A stretch of 22,450 nucleotides of DNA, taken from the IMG/VR virus record IMGVR_UViG_3300005582_000122, positions 1 to 22,450 of that record; one strand, 5' to 3'. The notes under the pieces were generated by a model. That model made no database searches. It was not told where the DNA came from and saw only the letters and a list, made by a program, of their open reading frames with translations. The DNA comes from a virus. Shown one piece after another: positions 16,874 to 22,450 of this stretch (the first letter of the stretch is position 1; every line of letters begins with the position of its first letter). The translations under genes were made by a program, and so were the position numbers.

Positions 16874-17367
16874 AAAATAATCTTTTTATTGACAGAGAGT
16901 GGGAAACTAAATGTATAGATAGAATATGTAAAGAAATTCGTAATAATAGTCTTATTAACTTAGCTAGTAAAACAGCAGTATTACAATTAAGTTATGAATA
17001 TTCTGGACTTATGGCTCAATTAATGGCCCATAAACTATCTGATAAGGATGAGCCTCTAGATATAGAGCCGGTAAATATTCCATACAAAGATGAGTTCGAG
17101 GCTTTTATTCATCCAAATCAATTAGATCTATACTACTCATTAATTGTTGTAGATAGTGGATGTCTTAGTGGAAATAATTTTAGAAAAATAGAGGAAAAGC
17201 TTTTAGATTATGGTTTTCCAAGATCACAATTATATTTTACATGCGTAGCCTGTGATCTTAATAGTATTTTTCGTCCAGATTTTTGTCCAATATATTTTAA
17301 TGGAGATGAACAGATGGTTCATTTCTGGTGGGAAACAAAAACAGATAAATTCAGGAGAGAACAATGA
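16870..17367 (+). CDS. Phosphoribosyltransferase-fold-like protein, degenerate
   Basis: A 165-residue protein. SYEYSGLMAQLMAHKL is in the position of the PRTase pyrophosphate loop and first helix, and LIVVDSGCLSGNN in that of the PRPP motif, where active enzymes have DD or DE; only one acidic residue is kept here. The Cys-rich TCVACDLNSIFRPDFC and a C-terminal WWE resemble the strand and hood of purine PRTases. It may be inactive or have altered specificity. It is translationally coupled to thyX downstream. Confidence 0.45.
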   Translation: MKNNLFIDREWETKCIDRICKEIRNNSLINLASKTAVLQLSYEYSGLMAQLMAHKLSDKDEPLDIEPVNIPYKDEFEAFIHPNQLDLYYSLIVVDSGCLSGNNFRKIEEKLLDYGFPRSQLYFTCVACDLNSIFRPDFCPIYFNGDEQMVHFWWETKTDKFRREQ

Positions 17368-17999
17368 GTTCAGTGAAATTGGTAAGTGTTACTCCAGATG
17401 CAGAAAAATTGATGGCTTATTGTGCTAGGGTTTCAAATCCTAGTAATCAAGACAGTGATAACTATGCTAAACTATTGAAATATTGTATAGATCATCAGCA
17501 CTGGTCTATATTTGAAATGGCTAGTATGAGTCTTGAGATAAATACAACCAGAGGTATAGCTGCACAAATTTTACGTCATAGGTCTTTCAATTTTCAAGAG
17601 TTTTCACAAAGATATGCGGATACCACATTGTTATCAGAAGAAATTCCAGTATTTGAATTACGTCGCCAAGATACTAAGAATAGACAAAATAGTATAGATG
17701 ATATAACCGACGAAACAAGAGTTAAATGGAATACTAAAATCCGTGAACATTTTGCTAAAAGCAAGGCTCTTTATGATGGTATGATAGCTGATGGAATAGC
17801 CAAAGAATGTGCTAGATTTATATTGCCATTAGCCACTCCAACAAAACTTTATATGAATGGCACAATCAGATCGTGGATACATTATATTAATCTAAGGTCT
17901 GCTCATGGAACTCAAAAAGAACATATGATTATTGCTAATGAAGCTAAAGAAATTTTTAAAACTCAATTTCCCATTATATCGGAGGCTTTGTCATGGTAG
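17364..17999 (+). CDS. thyX: Flavin-dependent thymidylate synthase ThyX
   Basis: A 211-residue protein. The ThyX signature RHRxxSxxxxSxRY is present as RHRSFNFQEFSQRY (residues 71-84), with HWSIFEMA upstream and MNGTIRSWIHYINLR downstream, where the family binds FAD and dUMP. It makes dTMP from dUMP using methylenetetrahydrofolate and FADH2, without needing dihydrofolate reductase. Length is normal for the family. It overlaps both neighbours by 4-7 nt in the long operon, next to a PRTase-like gene, which fits supply of thymine for an AT-rich genome. Confidence 0.95.
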   Translation: MSSVKLVSVTPDAEKLMAYCARVSNPSNQDSDNYAKLLKYCIDHQHWSIFEMASMSLEINTTRGIAAQILRHRSFNFQEFSQRYADTTLLSEEIPVFELRRQDTKNRQNSIDDITDETRVKWNTKIREHFAKSKALYDGMIADGIAKECARFILPLATPTKLYMNGTIRSWIHYINLRSAHGTQKEHMIIANEAKEIFKTQFPIISEALSW

Positions 18000-18190
18000 A
18001 GAAAGAGTTCACTGTAACTGGACAACTTAAAGAAACTTCTGGAGAAGATAAACAGATACTAATTTTACATCATTCTTTTTTTGCTTCGTCCAAAGAACAG
18101 GCTATTAAAAATTTTCATGATTATTTTGAGCCAAAACTAAAAGTTGTCAAGATTTTTTCTGTAGTAGACGATAAAGGAATTTTAGTATAA
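17993..18190 (+). CDS. Hypothetical protein, 65 aa
   Basis: Overlaps thyX by 7 nt and shares one base with the next gene. A small beta-alpha-beta-looking protein (KEFTVTGQLKET, a central helix, then VVKIFSVVDDKG). No Cys pairs and no recognised motif. Confidence 0.65.
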   Translation: MVEKEFTVTGQLKETSGEDKQILILHHSFFASSKEQAIKNFHDYFEPKLKVVKIFSVVDDKGILV

Positions 18191-18792
18191 TGGATACCAA
18201 ATTAGACTTTACTCTAAAAGTAGTAAAAGAATTACTACATCACAAGTTTTCCGTTAAGCTATTAAATGTGGACAACATTGATGGTTATGGAGGATGGTTT
18301 GGCACTGATGAGGGTGAGGAAGAATTTGTAGTTGCCATGAAACATCATATGGGTTTTGAGATATTTATTCATGAATACTGTCATTTCTTACAGTGGAAAT
18401 ATGATCGTAAATTATGGGATAAGAGTACCTTAACTTATGATATCCTATTTAATTGGGTGGAAGATAAAAGTTTGGACATTACTGATGAAGCTTTAAACAC
18501 TAGCCTTCATGATATATTGGAGATCGAGCATGATTGTGAAAAAAGAGTTCTAAAATTAGTAGCAAATAATCCTATAGAAAATTTTGATACTGACAAATAT
18601 ATCCGGGCAGTTAATGCTTATTTGTGGAGTTATCATTTAAATAGAGAACTAAGAAAAAGACCAAAAAATCCAATATATTCTCCAAGAGTCCTAGAAAATA
18701 TGCCAAATATCTTTCATAAAGATTTAAATTATTACTTAGATAAGAATAATCTAACACAATCTATGAAACAAACACTGTTGGCTGAATACTAA
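18190..18792 (+). CDS. HExxH metallopeptidase-like protein
   Basis: A 200-residue protein with HEYCH at residues 61-65 inside FEIFIHEYCHFLQWKYD, a classical HExxH zinc site on a helix preceded by a strand. Further acids (WVEDKSLD, or EIEHDCE) could supply the third ligand. The N-terminal half resembles a minimal zincin; the C-terminal half is helical and Tyr/Asn-rich. Homology to the other HExxH protein of this operon is not obvious beyond the motif. Last gene of the operon. Confidence 0.6.
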   Translation: MDTKLDFTLKVVKELLHHKFSVKLLNVDNIDGYGGWFGTDEGEEEFVVAMKHHMGFEIFIHEYCHFLQWKYDRKLWDKSTLTYDILFNWVEDKSLDITDEALNTSLHDILEIEHDCEKRVLKLVANNPIENFDTDKYIRAVNAYLWSYHLNRELRKRPKNPIYSPRVLENMPNIFHKDLNYYLDKNNLTQSMKQTLLAEY

Positions 18793-18809
18793 AAATGCTC
18801 AAGTTGGTA

Positions 18810-18837
18810 TTGACAAACTGACGATAAAGGATATAAT
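18810..18837 (+). promoter_or_regulatory. Promoter of the UV endonuclease gene, TTGACA-N16-TATAAT, with ACGATAA
   Basis: -35 at 18810-18815, -10 at 18832-18837, ACGATAA in the spacer. Confidence 0.78.
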
Positions 18838-18856
18838 CCGTTCACAGGAGCATTTT

Positions 18857-19768
18857 ATGAATAGGTTCGGTCTTTGCTGTATTTCTCTTAAACTCAAAGA
18901 GCAGGGTTTTGGTCATCAAACCATGACTTTCAAAAGATTTAATTCTTTGCCTAGAGAAGAAGCATTGGAAATTCTTGGATCAAGAATTCAAAATAATCTA
19001 ATGGTTACAGATAAAACCATACAGTTTTGTGCGGAAAATAATTATGTTTATCGTGTTAGTAGTGATATTTTCCCTTTAATTACTTATGACGCAGCAAATG
19101 TTAATCTAGAAGATTTACCTAACTACGACTCTATTCAAGATGAGTTTGATAATATTGCACAGAGTATTTCCTCTACTAATGTTCGTGTTTCTGCTCATCC
19201 TAGTGAATTTAACAGTTTGTCAAGCCTCAACGGAAAAGTTGTTGAGAAAACAATCACAGAACTCAACTTCTACAGCAGTTTCTTTGACAGAATTGGACTT
19301 CCGGCTGATACTAGATCACCTATGAATCTTCATGTACATAACAATAATGGTACAAGAGAAGAAATTTCTCATAGATTTTATGCAAACTTTAAAAAACTAG
19401 ATGAAAATTGTCAAGCTAGACTAACCATTGAAAATGACGATAAACTAAACTGCTGGAGTGTTAAAGAATTAGTGGATATTTTTCATCCAATAACTCGTAT
19501 TCCAATCTGTTTTGATTACTTGCATCATAAGTGTCATCCTAATAATCTCACAGAACGTGAAGCGATTAATATGTGTTATGATACTTGGCAAACCAGATGC
19601 CTATTTCATTATAGTGAAAGTAGGGTAGGTAATAATCCTCGCGCTCATGCTGACTATCCTCAAAATACTTTTGATAATTATGGTTTAGAATTTGATGTGG
19701 ACATGGAATTAAAAGCTAAGGATTTAGCAATTGCAGAATATAATGAACTTTTAACCTCACTTTCTTAA
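18857..19768 (+). CDS. uvsE: UV-damage endonuclease (UvsE/UvdE family)
   Basis: A 303-residue protein, the family's usual length. Landmarks: RFGLCCISLKL at the N-terminus, YRVSSDIFPL (about 64-73), SAHPSEF, LHVHNNN, LTIENDD and the late CFDYLHHKCHP, supplying the His/Asp/Glu metal ligands of the TIM-barrel active site. The enzyme nicks DNA 5' to UV photoproducts and other lesions, starting alternative excision repair. It has its own CCGATAA-type promoter and an AGGAG site. Phage versions occur; it suits life in sunlit water, as does the glycosylase at 3522. Confidence 0.93.
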   Translation: MNRFGLCCISLKLKEQGFGHQTMTFKRFNSLPREEALEILGSRIQNNLMVTDKTIQFCAENNYVYRVSSDIFPLITYDAANVNLEDLPNYDSIQDEFDNIAQSISSTNVRVSAHPSEFNSLSSLNGKVVEKTITELNFYSSFFDRIGLPADTRSPMNLHVHNNNGTREEISHRFYANFKKLDENCQARLTIENDDKLNCWSVKELVDIFHPITRIPICFDYLHHKCHPNNLTEREAINMCYDTWQTRCLFHYSESRVGNNPRAHADYPQNTFDNYGLEFDVDMELKAKDLAIAEYNELLTSLS

Positions 19769-19781
19769 TAAGGATATAATT

Positions 19782-19928
19782 ATGCCCCAAGTTGGAACGA
19801 TTGTTATTAGCGACAGTGTAAATACCCAAGCTATGATTAACTTGATCAAAACAGACCCTAAGCTTACTATAGGTAAGGAGCAGGTTACAGAAAATGGTAT
19901 TAGATACGTCCCAATAGAAAAGAATTAA
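19782..19928 (+). CDS. Hypothetical protein, 48 aa
   Basis: Preceded by AAGGA. A compact beta-rich protein (MPQVGTIVISDSV, then GKEQVTENGIRYVPIEK). It follows the UV endonuclease by 13 nt and is probably co-transcribed. No family recognised. Confidence 0.55.
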   Translation: MPQVGTIVISDSVNTQAMINLIKTDPKLTIGKEQVTENGIRYVPIEKN

Positions 19929-19929
19929 T

Positions 19930-20076
19930 ATGAGTGGATGGCTTATTATTTTTACTGGTTTCGTATATGCTTATGTGGCAGTAGAACAAGGGTACAGAGG
20001 CAATATTGGTATGTTAATAGCATACTCTGGATATGCTTTTGCTAATATAGGACTATATTTACTAGCATCGAAATAA
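19930..20076 (+). CDS. Two-span membrane protein, 48 aa
   Basis: Starts 1 nt after the previous stop. Two hydrophobic segments (residues 3-18 and 27-45) separated by a short polar turn EQGYRG, forming a helical hairpin. A holin-like role is conceivable but unsupported. Confidence 0.55.
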   Translation: MSGWLIIFTGFVYAYVAVEQGYRGNIGMLIAYSGYAFANIGLYLLASK

Positions 20077-20079
20077 TTT

Positions 20080-20265
20080 ATGAAAGAACCTAAAAAAATA
20101 AAATTAACAGATTCGCCAATATGCAAAAGTGTGAACTTAATTCCACTACCATCAGTGGATTCTATATATCCAGAAACAATGAGCGACGATGTTAATACTT
20201 TGCAGGAAATTAATAAGATAATTTCTAATAAAGATAGTAATCAAAACAATTCTATAAACAATTAA
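20080..20265 (+). CDS. Hypothetical protein, 61 aa
   Basis: Starts 3 nt after the preceding stop without a strong ribosome-binding site. Low-complexity, polar (Ser, Asn, Lys rich) and probably disordered. No motif. Confidence 0.45.
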   Translation: MKEPKKIKLTDSPICKSVNLIPLPSVDSIYPETMSDDVNTLQEINKIISNKDSNQNNSINN

Positions 20266-20283
20266 AATAGCAAGGATGCTATA

Positions 20284-20523
20284 ATGAAATATGGTAACTG
20301 TTTGACTGGAGCTATTATGCTCTTATGGACACAAAAAGACCATAAACCAAGGCTAATATTAAGAACAAGACCGGGAACTATGGTTCCTCATTTTATGGTT
20401 AAAACAAACTCCGAAATTCACCATTACAAGGTGCATAAGGAAATTCTTCCTTGGCCTTTATGTTATTTCTTTTTTGAGGGAAGATTCCAAACTGTTCCAG
20501 ACGCTATTGACGAATCCTTTTAG
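20284..20523 (+). CDS. Hypothetical protein, 79 aa
   Basis: Good AAGGA site. A beta-rich N-terminus (GAIMLLWTQKDHKPRLILRTRPG), a middle with several His, and an aromatic segment WPLCYFFFEGRFQTVPDA. It resembles a small conserved domain but I cannot name it. Its end contains the next promoter: the -35 lies in coding sequence and the stop codon in the spacer. Confidence 0.6.
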   Translation: MKYGNCLTGAIMLLWTQKDHKPRLILRTRPGTMVPHFMVKTNSEIHHYKVHKEILPWPLCYFFFEGRFQTVPDAIDESF

Positions 20524-20534
20524 TGTGATATACT
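20507..20534 (+). promoter_or_regulatory. Promoter of the deaminase gene, TTGACG-N16-TATACT
   Basis: -35 at 20507-20512 is inside the preceding coding sequence, -10 at 20529-20534. No CCGATAA motif. Confidence 0.6.
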
Positions 20535-20558
20535 AGAGTCTCACTAACAGAGAAGTTT

Positions 20559-21014
20559 ATGAAGATAATTCAAAAAACTATTAAGAAAGCATACGATAAT
20601 TGGCAACCTTGTAGGGAAATTAGAACGTATCATTATGCTGCTGCGTTTGATGGTAATAAAATGATAGCATTTGCACAAAATAATCCTATCAAAATGAGCA
20701 GAAAGGCTCATCGTATTGGTCAAAAATTTAACATTCCAACTTATATAGAATATTCATATCCACATGCTGAATCTCATCTTATATCTAAATTACTTGATCG
20801 CTATAATTCCATTGATCCTAATTGGAGTATATGCGTCTTGCGAATTAATAGAAAAGGATTGATATTGGGAAGTAAGCCTTGTAATAATTGTCAAAAAATA
20901 TTAAATGCTCTTGATCTTTACAATATTAGTTATAGTGATGATAATGGTAATTTCGTTTGTCCTACCAAAACTATCAAAGTTGACGCATTGACAATGCCGA
21001 TGATGATGGTATAA
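20559..21014 (+). CDS. Cytidine-deaminase-superfamily protein
   Basis: A 151-residue protein with the two zinc-site motifs of the deaminase fold: HAE at 69-71 (YPHAESHLISKL) and PCNNC at 107-111 (SKPCNNCQKIL), in the expected order and about 37 residues apart. The N-terminal AAAFDGNKMIAFAQN strand pair matches the start of the fold. Residues after PCxxC (KIL) look more like the dCMP-deaminase branch than TadA (PCxMCxGA), but the substrate (dCMP, cytidine or tRNA adenosine) cannot be decided. With ThyX, a dCMP-to-dUMP role would feed dTMP synthesis. The stop codon lies inside the -10 box of the next promoter. Confidence 0.72.
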   Translation: MKIIQKTIKKAYDNWQPCREIRTYHYAAAFDGNKMIAFAQNNPIKMSRKAHRIGQKFNIPTYIEYSYPHAESHLISKLLDRYNSIDPNWSICVLRINRKGLILGSKPCNNCQKILNALDLYNISYSDDNGNFVCPTKTIKVDALTMPMMMV

Positions 21015-21015
21015 T
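20988..21015 (+). promoter_or_regulatory. Promoter, TTGACA-N16-TATAAT, with CCGATGA, inside deaminase gene end
   Basis: -35 at 20988-20993 and -10 at 21010-21015; CCGATGA lies 3 nt after the -35. The TAA stop of the deaminase gene is part of TATAAT. Confidence 0.72.
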
Positions 21016-21034
21016 CCGTAAACGGAGGCTACCT

Positions 21035-21253
21035 ATGAATTGTATTTATTGCAAAAATTGCGTTGGTGTTGACCGTTACGAATTTCTTGTAGAAACTGGT
21101 CGTAAAGTTATTTGCAAAGAATGTAGCGTTGAGGATCGTGCTGTGGGGTACATGGACTTCAATCACAAAACAGCACCACAACTTGTTATGGTTCCTAGTA
21201 ACGCTAAAGAAACTATTCGTATTTTAGATAGAGCAAATAGGAGAAGCAGATGA
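21035..21253 (+). CDS. Zinc-ribbon protein, 72 aa
   Basis: CIYC at residues 3-6 and CKEC about 20 residues later form a two-knuckle zinc ribbon, followed by a helical basic tail (LDRANRRSR). It follows a CCGATGA promoter and a GGAGG site, and overlaps the next gene by 4 nt. Confidence 0.7.
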   Translation: MNCIYCKNCVGVDRYEFLVETGRKVICKECSVEDRAVGYMDFNHKTAPQLVMVPSNAKETIRILDRANRRSR

Positions 21254-21471
21254 ACAAAATGACTTGGCTTGATCTTTATACTTTTCTGAATGAAAAAGCT
21301 AATAGCGTTAAATCTATTGGTACTTTTGACTGGAATCGTCCCGTTTTGGTACATGATGCTGATACTGGTGATGAATTTATGTGCGATACATATTATGTGA
21401 CAGATAATCGTGGAGATGATAGGCTTGTGCTTATTACTAATATTGAAAAGATTTTTGAGGAGAACTCTTAA
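21250..21471 (+). CDS. Hypothetical protein, 73 aa
   Basis: A small alpha-beta protein: N-terminal helix (TWLDLYTFLNEKANS), then strands (RPVLVHDADTGDEFMC and DDRLVLITNI). The VHDADTGDEF-type segment with a following aspartate-rich loop is reminiscent of small phage proteins of unknown function. It shares one base with the next gene's start. Confidence 0.65.
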   Translation: MNKMTWLDLYTFLNEKANSVKSIGTFDWNRPVLVHDADTGDEFMCDTYYVTDNRGDDRLVLITNIEKIFEENS

Positions 21472-21689
21472 TGGAATTAGAGATTGAAAGCTTGCTTTTT
21501 AAACAGGTAACGAAGCCCAAGCATTATTTGATGACTAAAATTAATAAGCTATGGGATAATAGATTTAGACTTAATATTTATATTCAAATAGAAGAAGACA
21601 GTCTAATTAAAAAGCGTATTGATAGTAGTTATTTTTGTCATTATGATACTGGTAAGCTAACTCTTATAAAAGAAAAAATTATGAAGTAA
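21471..21689 (+). CDS. Hypothetical protein, paralogue of the 12079 gene (72 aa)
   Basis: Matches the 12079 product at LL-K, INKLW-N-FRLN-Y, the E-rich middle, KK-I and a closing LTLI. The shared Trp-Asx-Asn/Lys-Arg-Asn-Tyr core suggests the same fold. Codon use is AT-rich like its neighbours. It is the third gene of the 21035 operon. Function unknown. Confidence 0.7.
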   Translation: MELEIESLLFKQVTKPKHYLMTKINKLWDNRFRLNIYIQIEEDSLIKKRIDSSYFCHYDTGKLTLIKEKIMK

Positions 21690-21751
21690 GCCTAATAGGA
21701 TACAAACAGGGCTACATTGAAAAAAATCAGAAACCGTCTAAAGAAATCCTC

Positions 21752-21779
21752 TTGACAACGCCGATAACTCTGTTATACT
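21752..21779 (+). promoter_or_regulatory. Promoter, TTGACA-N16-TATACT, with CCGATAA
   Basis: -35 at 21752-21757, -10 at 21774-21779, CCGATAA 3 nt after the -35. Confidence 0.78.
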
Positions 21780-21812
21780 TAGAGCATATCACTAACTCAT
21801 AGGAGAACTAAA

Positions 21813-22226
21813 ATGGGACTTGGTAAAGGTAAAAAGGCTTGTCCAGACTGCGGAACCACAACTGGCCCAAGAGCATATTGTTGCAAAAAGTGCAATCATA
21901 TTTTTATATTTAAGCCCAAGAGCAAAGAGGCTAAGAATACTAAGATCATTCAAAAGGTTGATTGGAAAACTCTAGTCAAGGGAGAGAGAATAAAGGTTGC
22001 TGGTGGACCGTATTATGTATCCAAGGGCGAATTTATTCCTATGGGATATAGGGGGCGTTTTGTTGTTGAGAGCGTAGACGATAAAGGTATTCGTGCCTAT
22101 GGCCTTGACAAGTCCAGCGGCTTCTGCCACATTTATATGGGAAGGGATTTTCAAAATCCAGAAACAGGAGTTTGGAAAACAAAGCACAAACTGATGAAAC
22201 TTAAACCTAAAACGGAGACTGTCTAA
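21813..22226 (+). CDS. Zinc-ribbon protein with C-terminal beta domain, 137 aa
   Basis: CPDC at residues 10-13 and CCKKC at 23-27 make an N-terminal zinc ribbon (CPDCGTTTGPRAYCCKKC). A basic linker follows, then a beta-rich domain (KGERIKVAGGPYYVSKGE...GYRGRFVVESVDDKGIRAYG) that looks like a small SH3/KOW-type barrel. The combination suggests binding to nucleic acid or ribosome; this is inference. It has a strong GGAG site and its own CCGATAA promoter, and overlaps the next gene by 1 nt. Confidence 0.65.
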   Translation: MGLGKGKKACPDCGTTTGPRAYCCKKCNHIFIFKPKSKEAKNTKIIQKVDWKTLVKGERIKVAGGPYYVSKGEFIPMGYRGRFVVESVDDKGIRAYGLDKSSGFCHIYMGRDFQNPETGVWKTKHKLMKLKPKTETV

Positions 22227-22450
22227 TGAGTCTTGAAGGAGGTTTTACTAAAACCCAAAAAGACCAATTAAATAATCTGTTGGATCATAGGGATTCTATA
22301 GTTAATAACTTATATCATATAGAAAGAATACTCAAAGTATATTTTCCAGAAGAGTTTGAATTAGCGTATCAACATTGGATTCCGCAAATTATTACTGCTC
22401 TTTATGAAGATGGTCGTTGGTTGCCTAGAGGAGATCAAACTATGCAAAAA
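22226..22450 (+). CDS. Hypothetical protein, 3' partial
   Basis: Starts at an ATG overlapping the preceding stop (TAATG) and stays open for 75 codons to the window edge. The visible part is helical and charged (LNNLLDHRDSIVNNLYHIER). No motif recognised. Confidence 0.6.
   Translation, partial: MSLEGGFTKTQKDQLNNLLDHRDSIVNNLYHIERILKVYFPEEFELAYQHWIPQIITALYEDGRWLPRGDQTMQK

Noticed and set aside
1-22450. Alternative genetic code (stop reassignment)
   Set aside because: TAA, TAG and TGA all end convincing genes, including TGA in bL12-like and DUF932 genes, and no suppressor-type anticodon is seen among the tRNAs.

Overview
The window looks like a slice of an AT-rich tailed-phage genome (or a phage-like plasmid) using the standard genetic code. 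Reasons: very dense, mostly plus-strand small ORFs joined by ATGA-type overlaps; a scattered set of eleven tRNAs plus one tRNA-like RNA, none encoding the 3' CCA; a free-standing HNH endonuclease abutting a tRNA; and phage-typical genes (DUF932 protein, ThyX, UV-damage endonuclease, deaminase, phosphoribosyltransferases, a bL12 C-terminal-domain protein). No structural or packaging genes are present, so phage identity is an inference. Two small secreted proteins (11155-11788) recall short exported proteins of planctomycetes, a weak hint about the host.

Layout. 1-8.4 kb is a modular, less AT-rich region: short transcription units (bL12-like gene; a structured RNA with tRNA-Arg and tRNA-Asp; an operon with a Gp88-like protein, a minimal kinase-like protein and an HhH-GPD glycosylase; a tRNA cluster Thr-Gln-Asn-Ser-Tyr; tRNA-Ile, HNH, tRNA-Glu; tRNA-Lys, an acidic peptide, a tRNA-like RNA and a phosphoribosyltransferase; DUF932). 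The units are separated by six copies of an 86-bp palindromic element with rigid 9-15-9-20-9-15-9 geometry, each lying 11-40 bp upstream of a TTGACA-type promoter. 8.4-15.3 kb is AT-rich and holds many small hypothetical, membrane and secreted proteins, a beta-propeller protein, and a second repeat family ending in TAGTCAGCGA. 15.3-18.8 kb is one long operon with two HExxH proteins, a PRTase-like protein and ThyX. 18.8-22.45 kb carries the UV endonuclease, small proteins, a cytidine-deaminase-fold protein and zinc-ribbon proteins, and ends inside an open reading frame.

Regulation. Most promoters are sigma70-like (TTGACA, 16-17 bp, TATAAT/TAGAAT), and about ten carry CCGATAA or a close variant in the spacer just after the -35, as expected of a regulon-wide operator. 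A second set at 11.1-13.0 kb has TTGAC(C/A)-N16-TACTAT; two of its members have the -10 inside a CATACT/AGTATG dyad. The strongest candidates for undescribed biology are the 86-bp elements, the tRNA-like RNA lacking an anticodon arm, the shared abnormal elbow of tRNA-Gln and tRNA-Glu, the tRNA with anticodon ACT, and the structured RNA at about 1336-1520.
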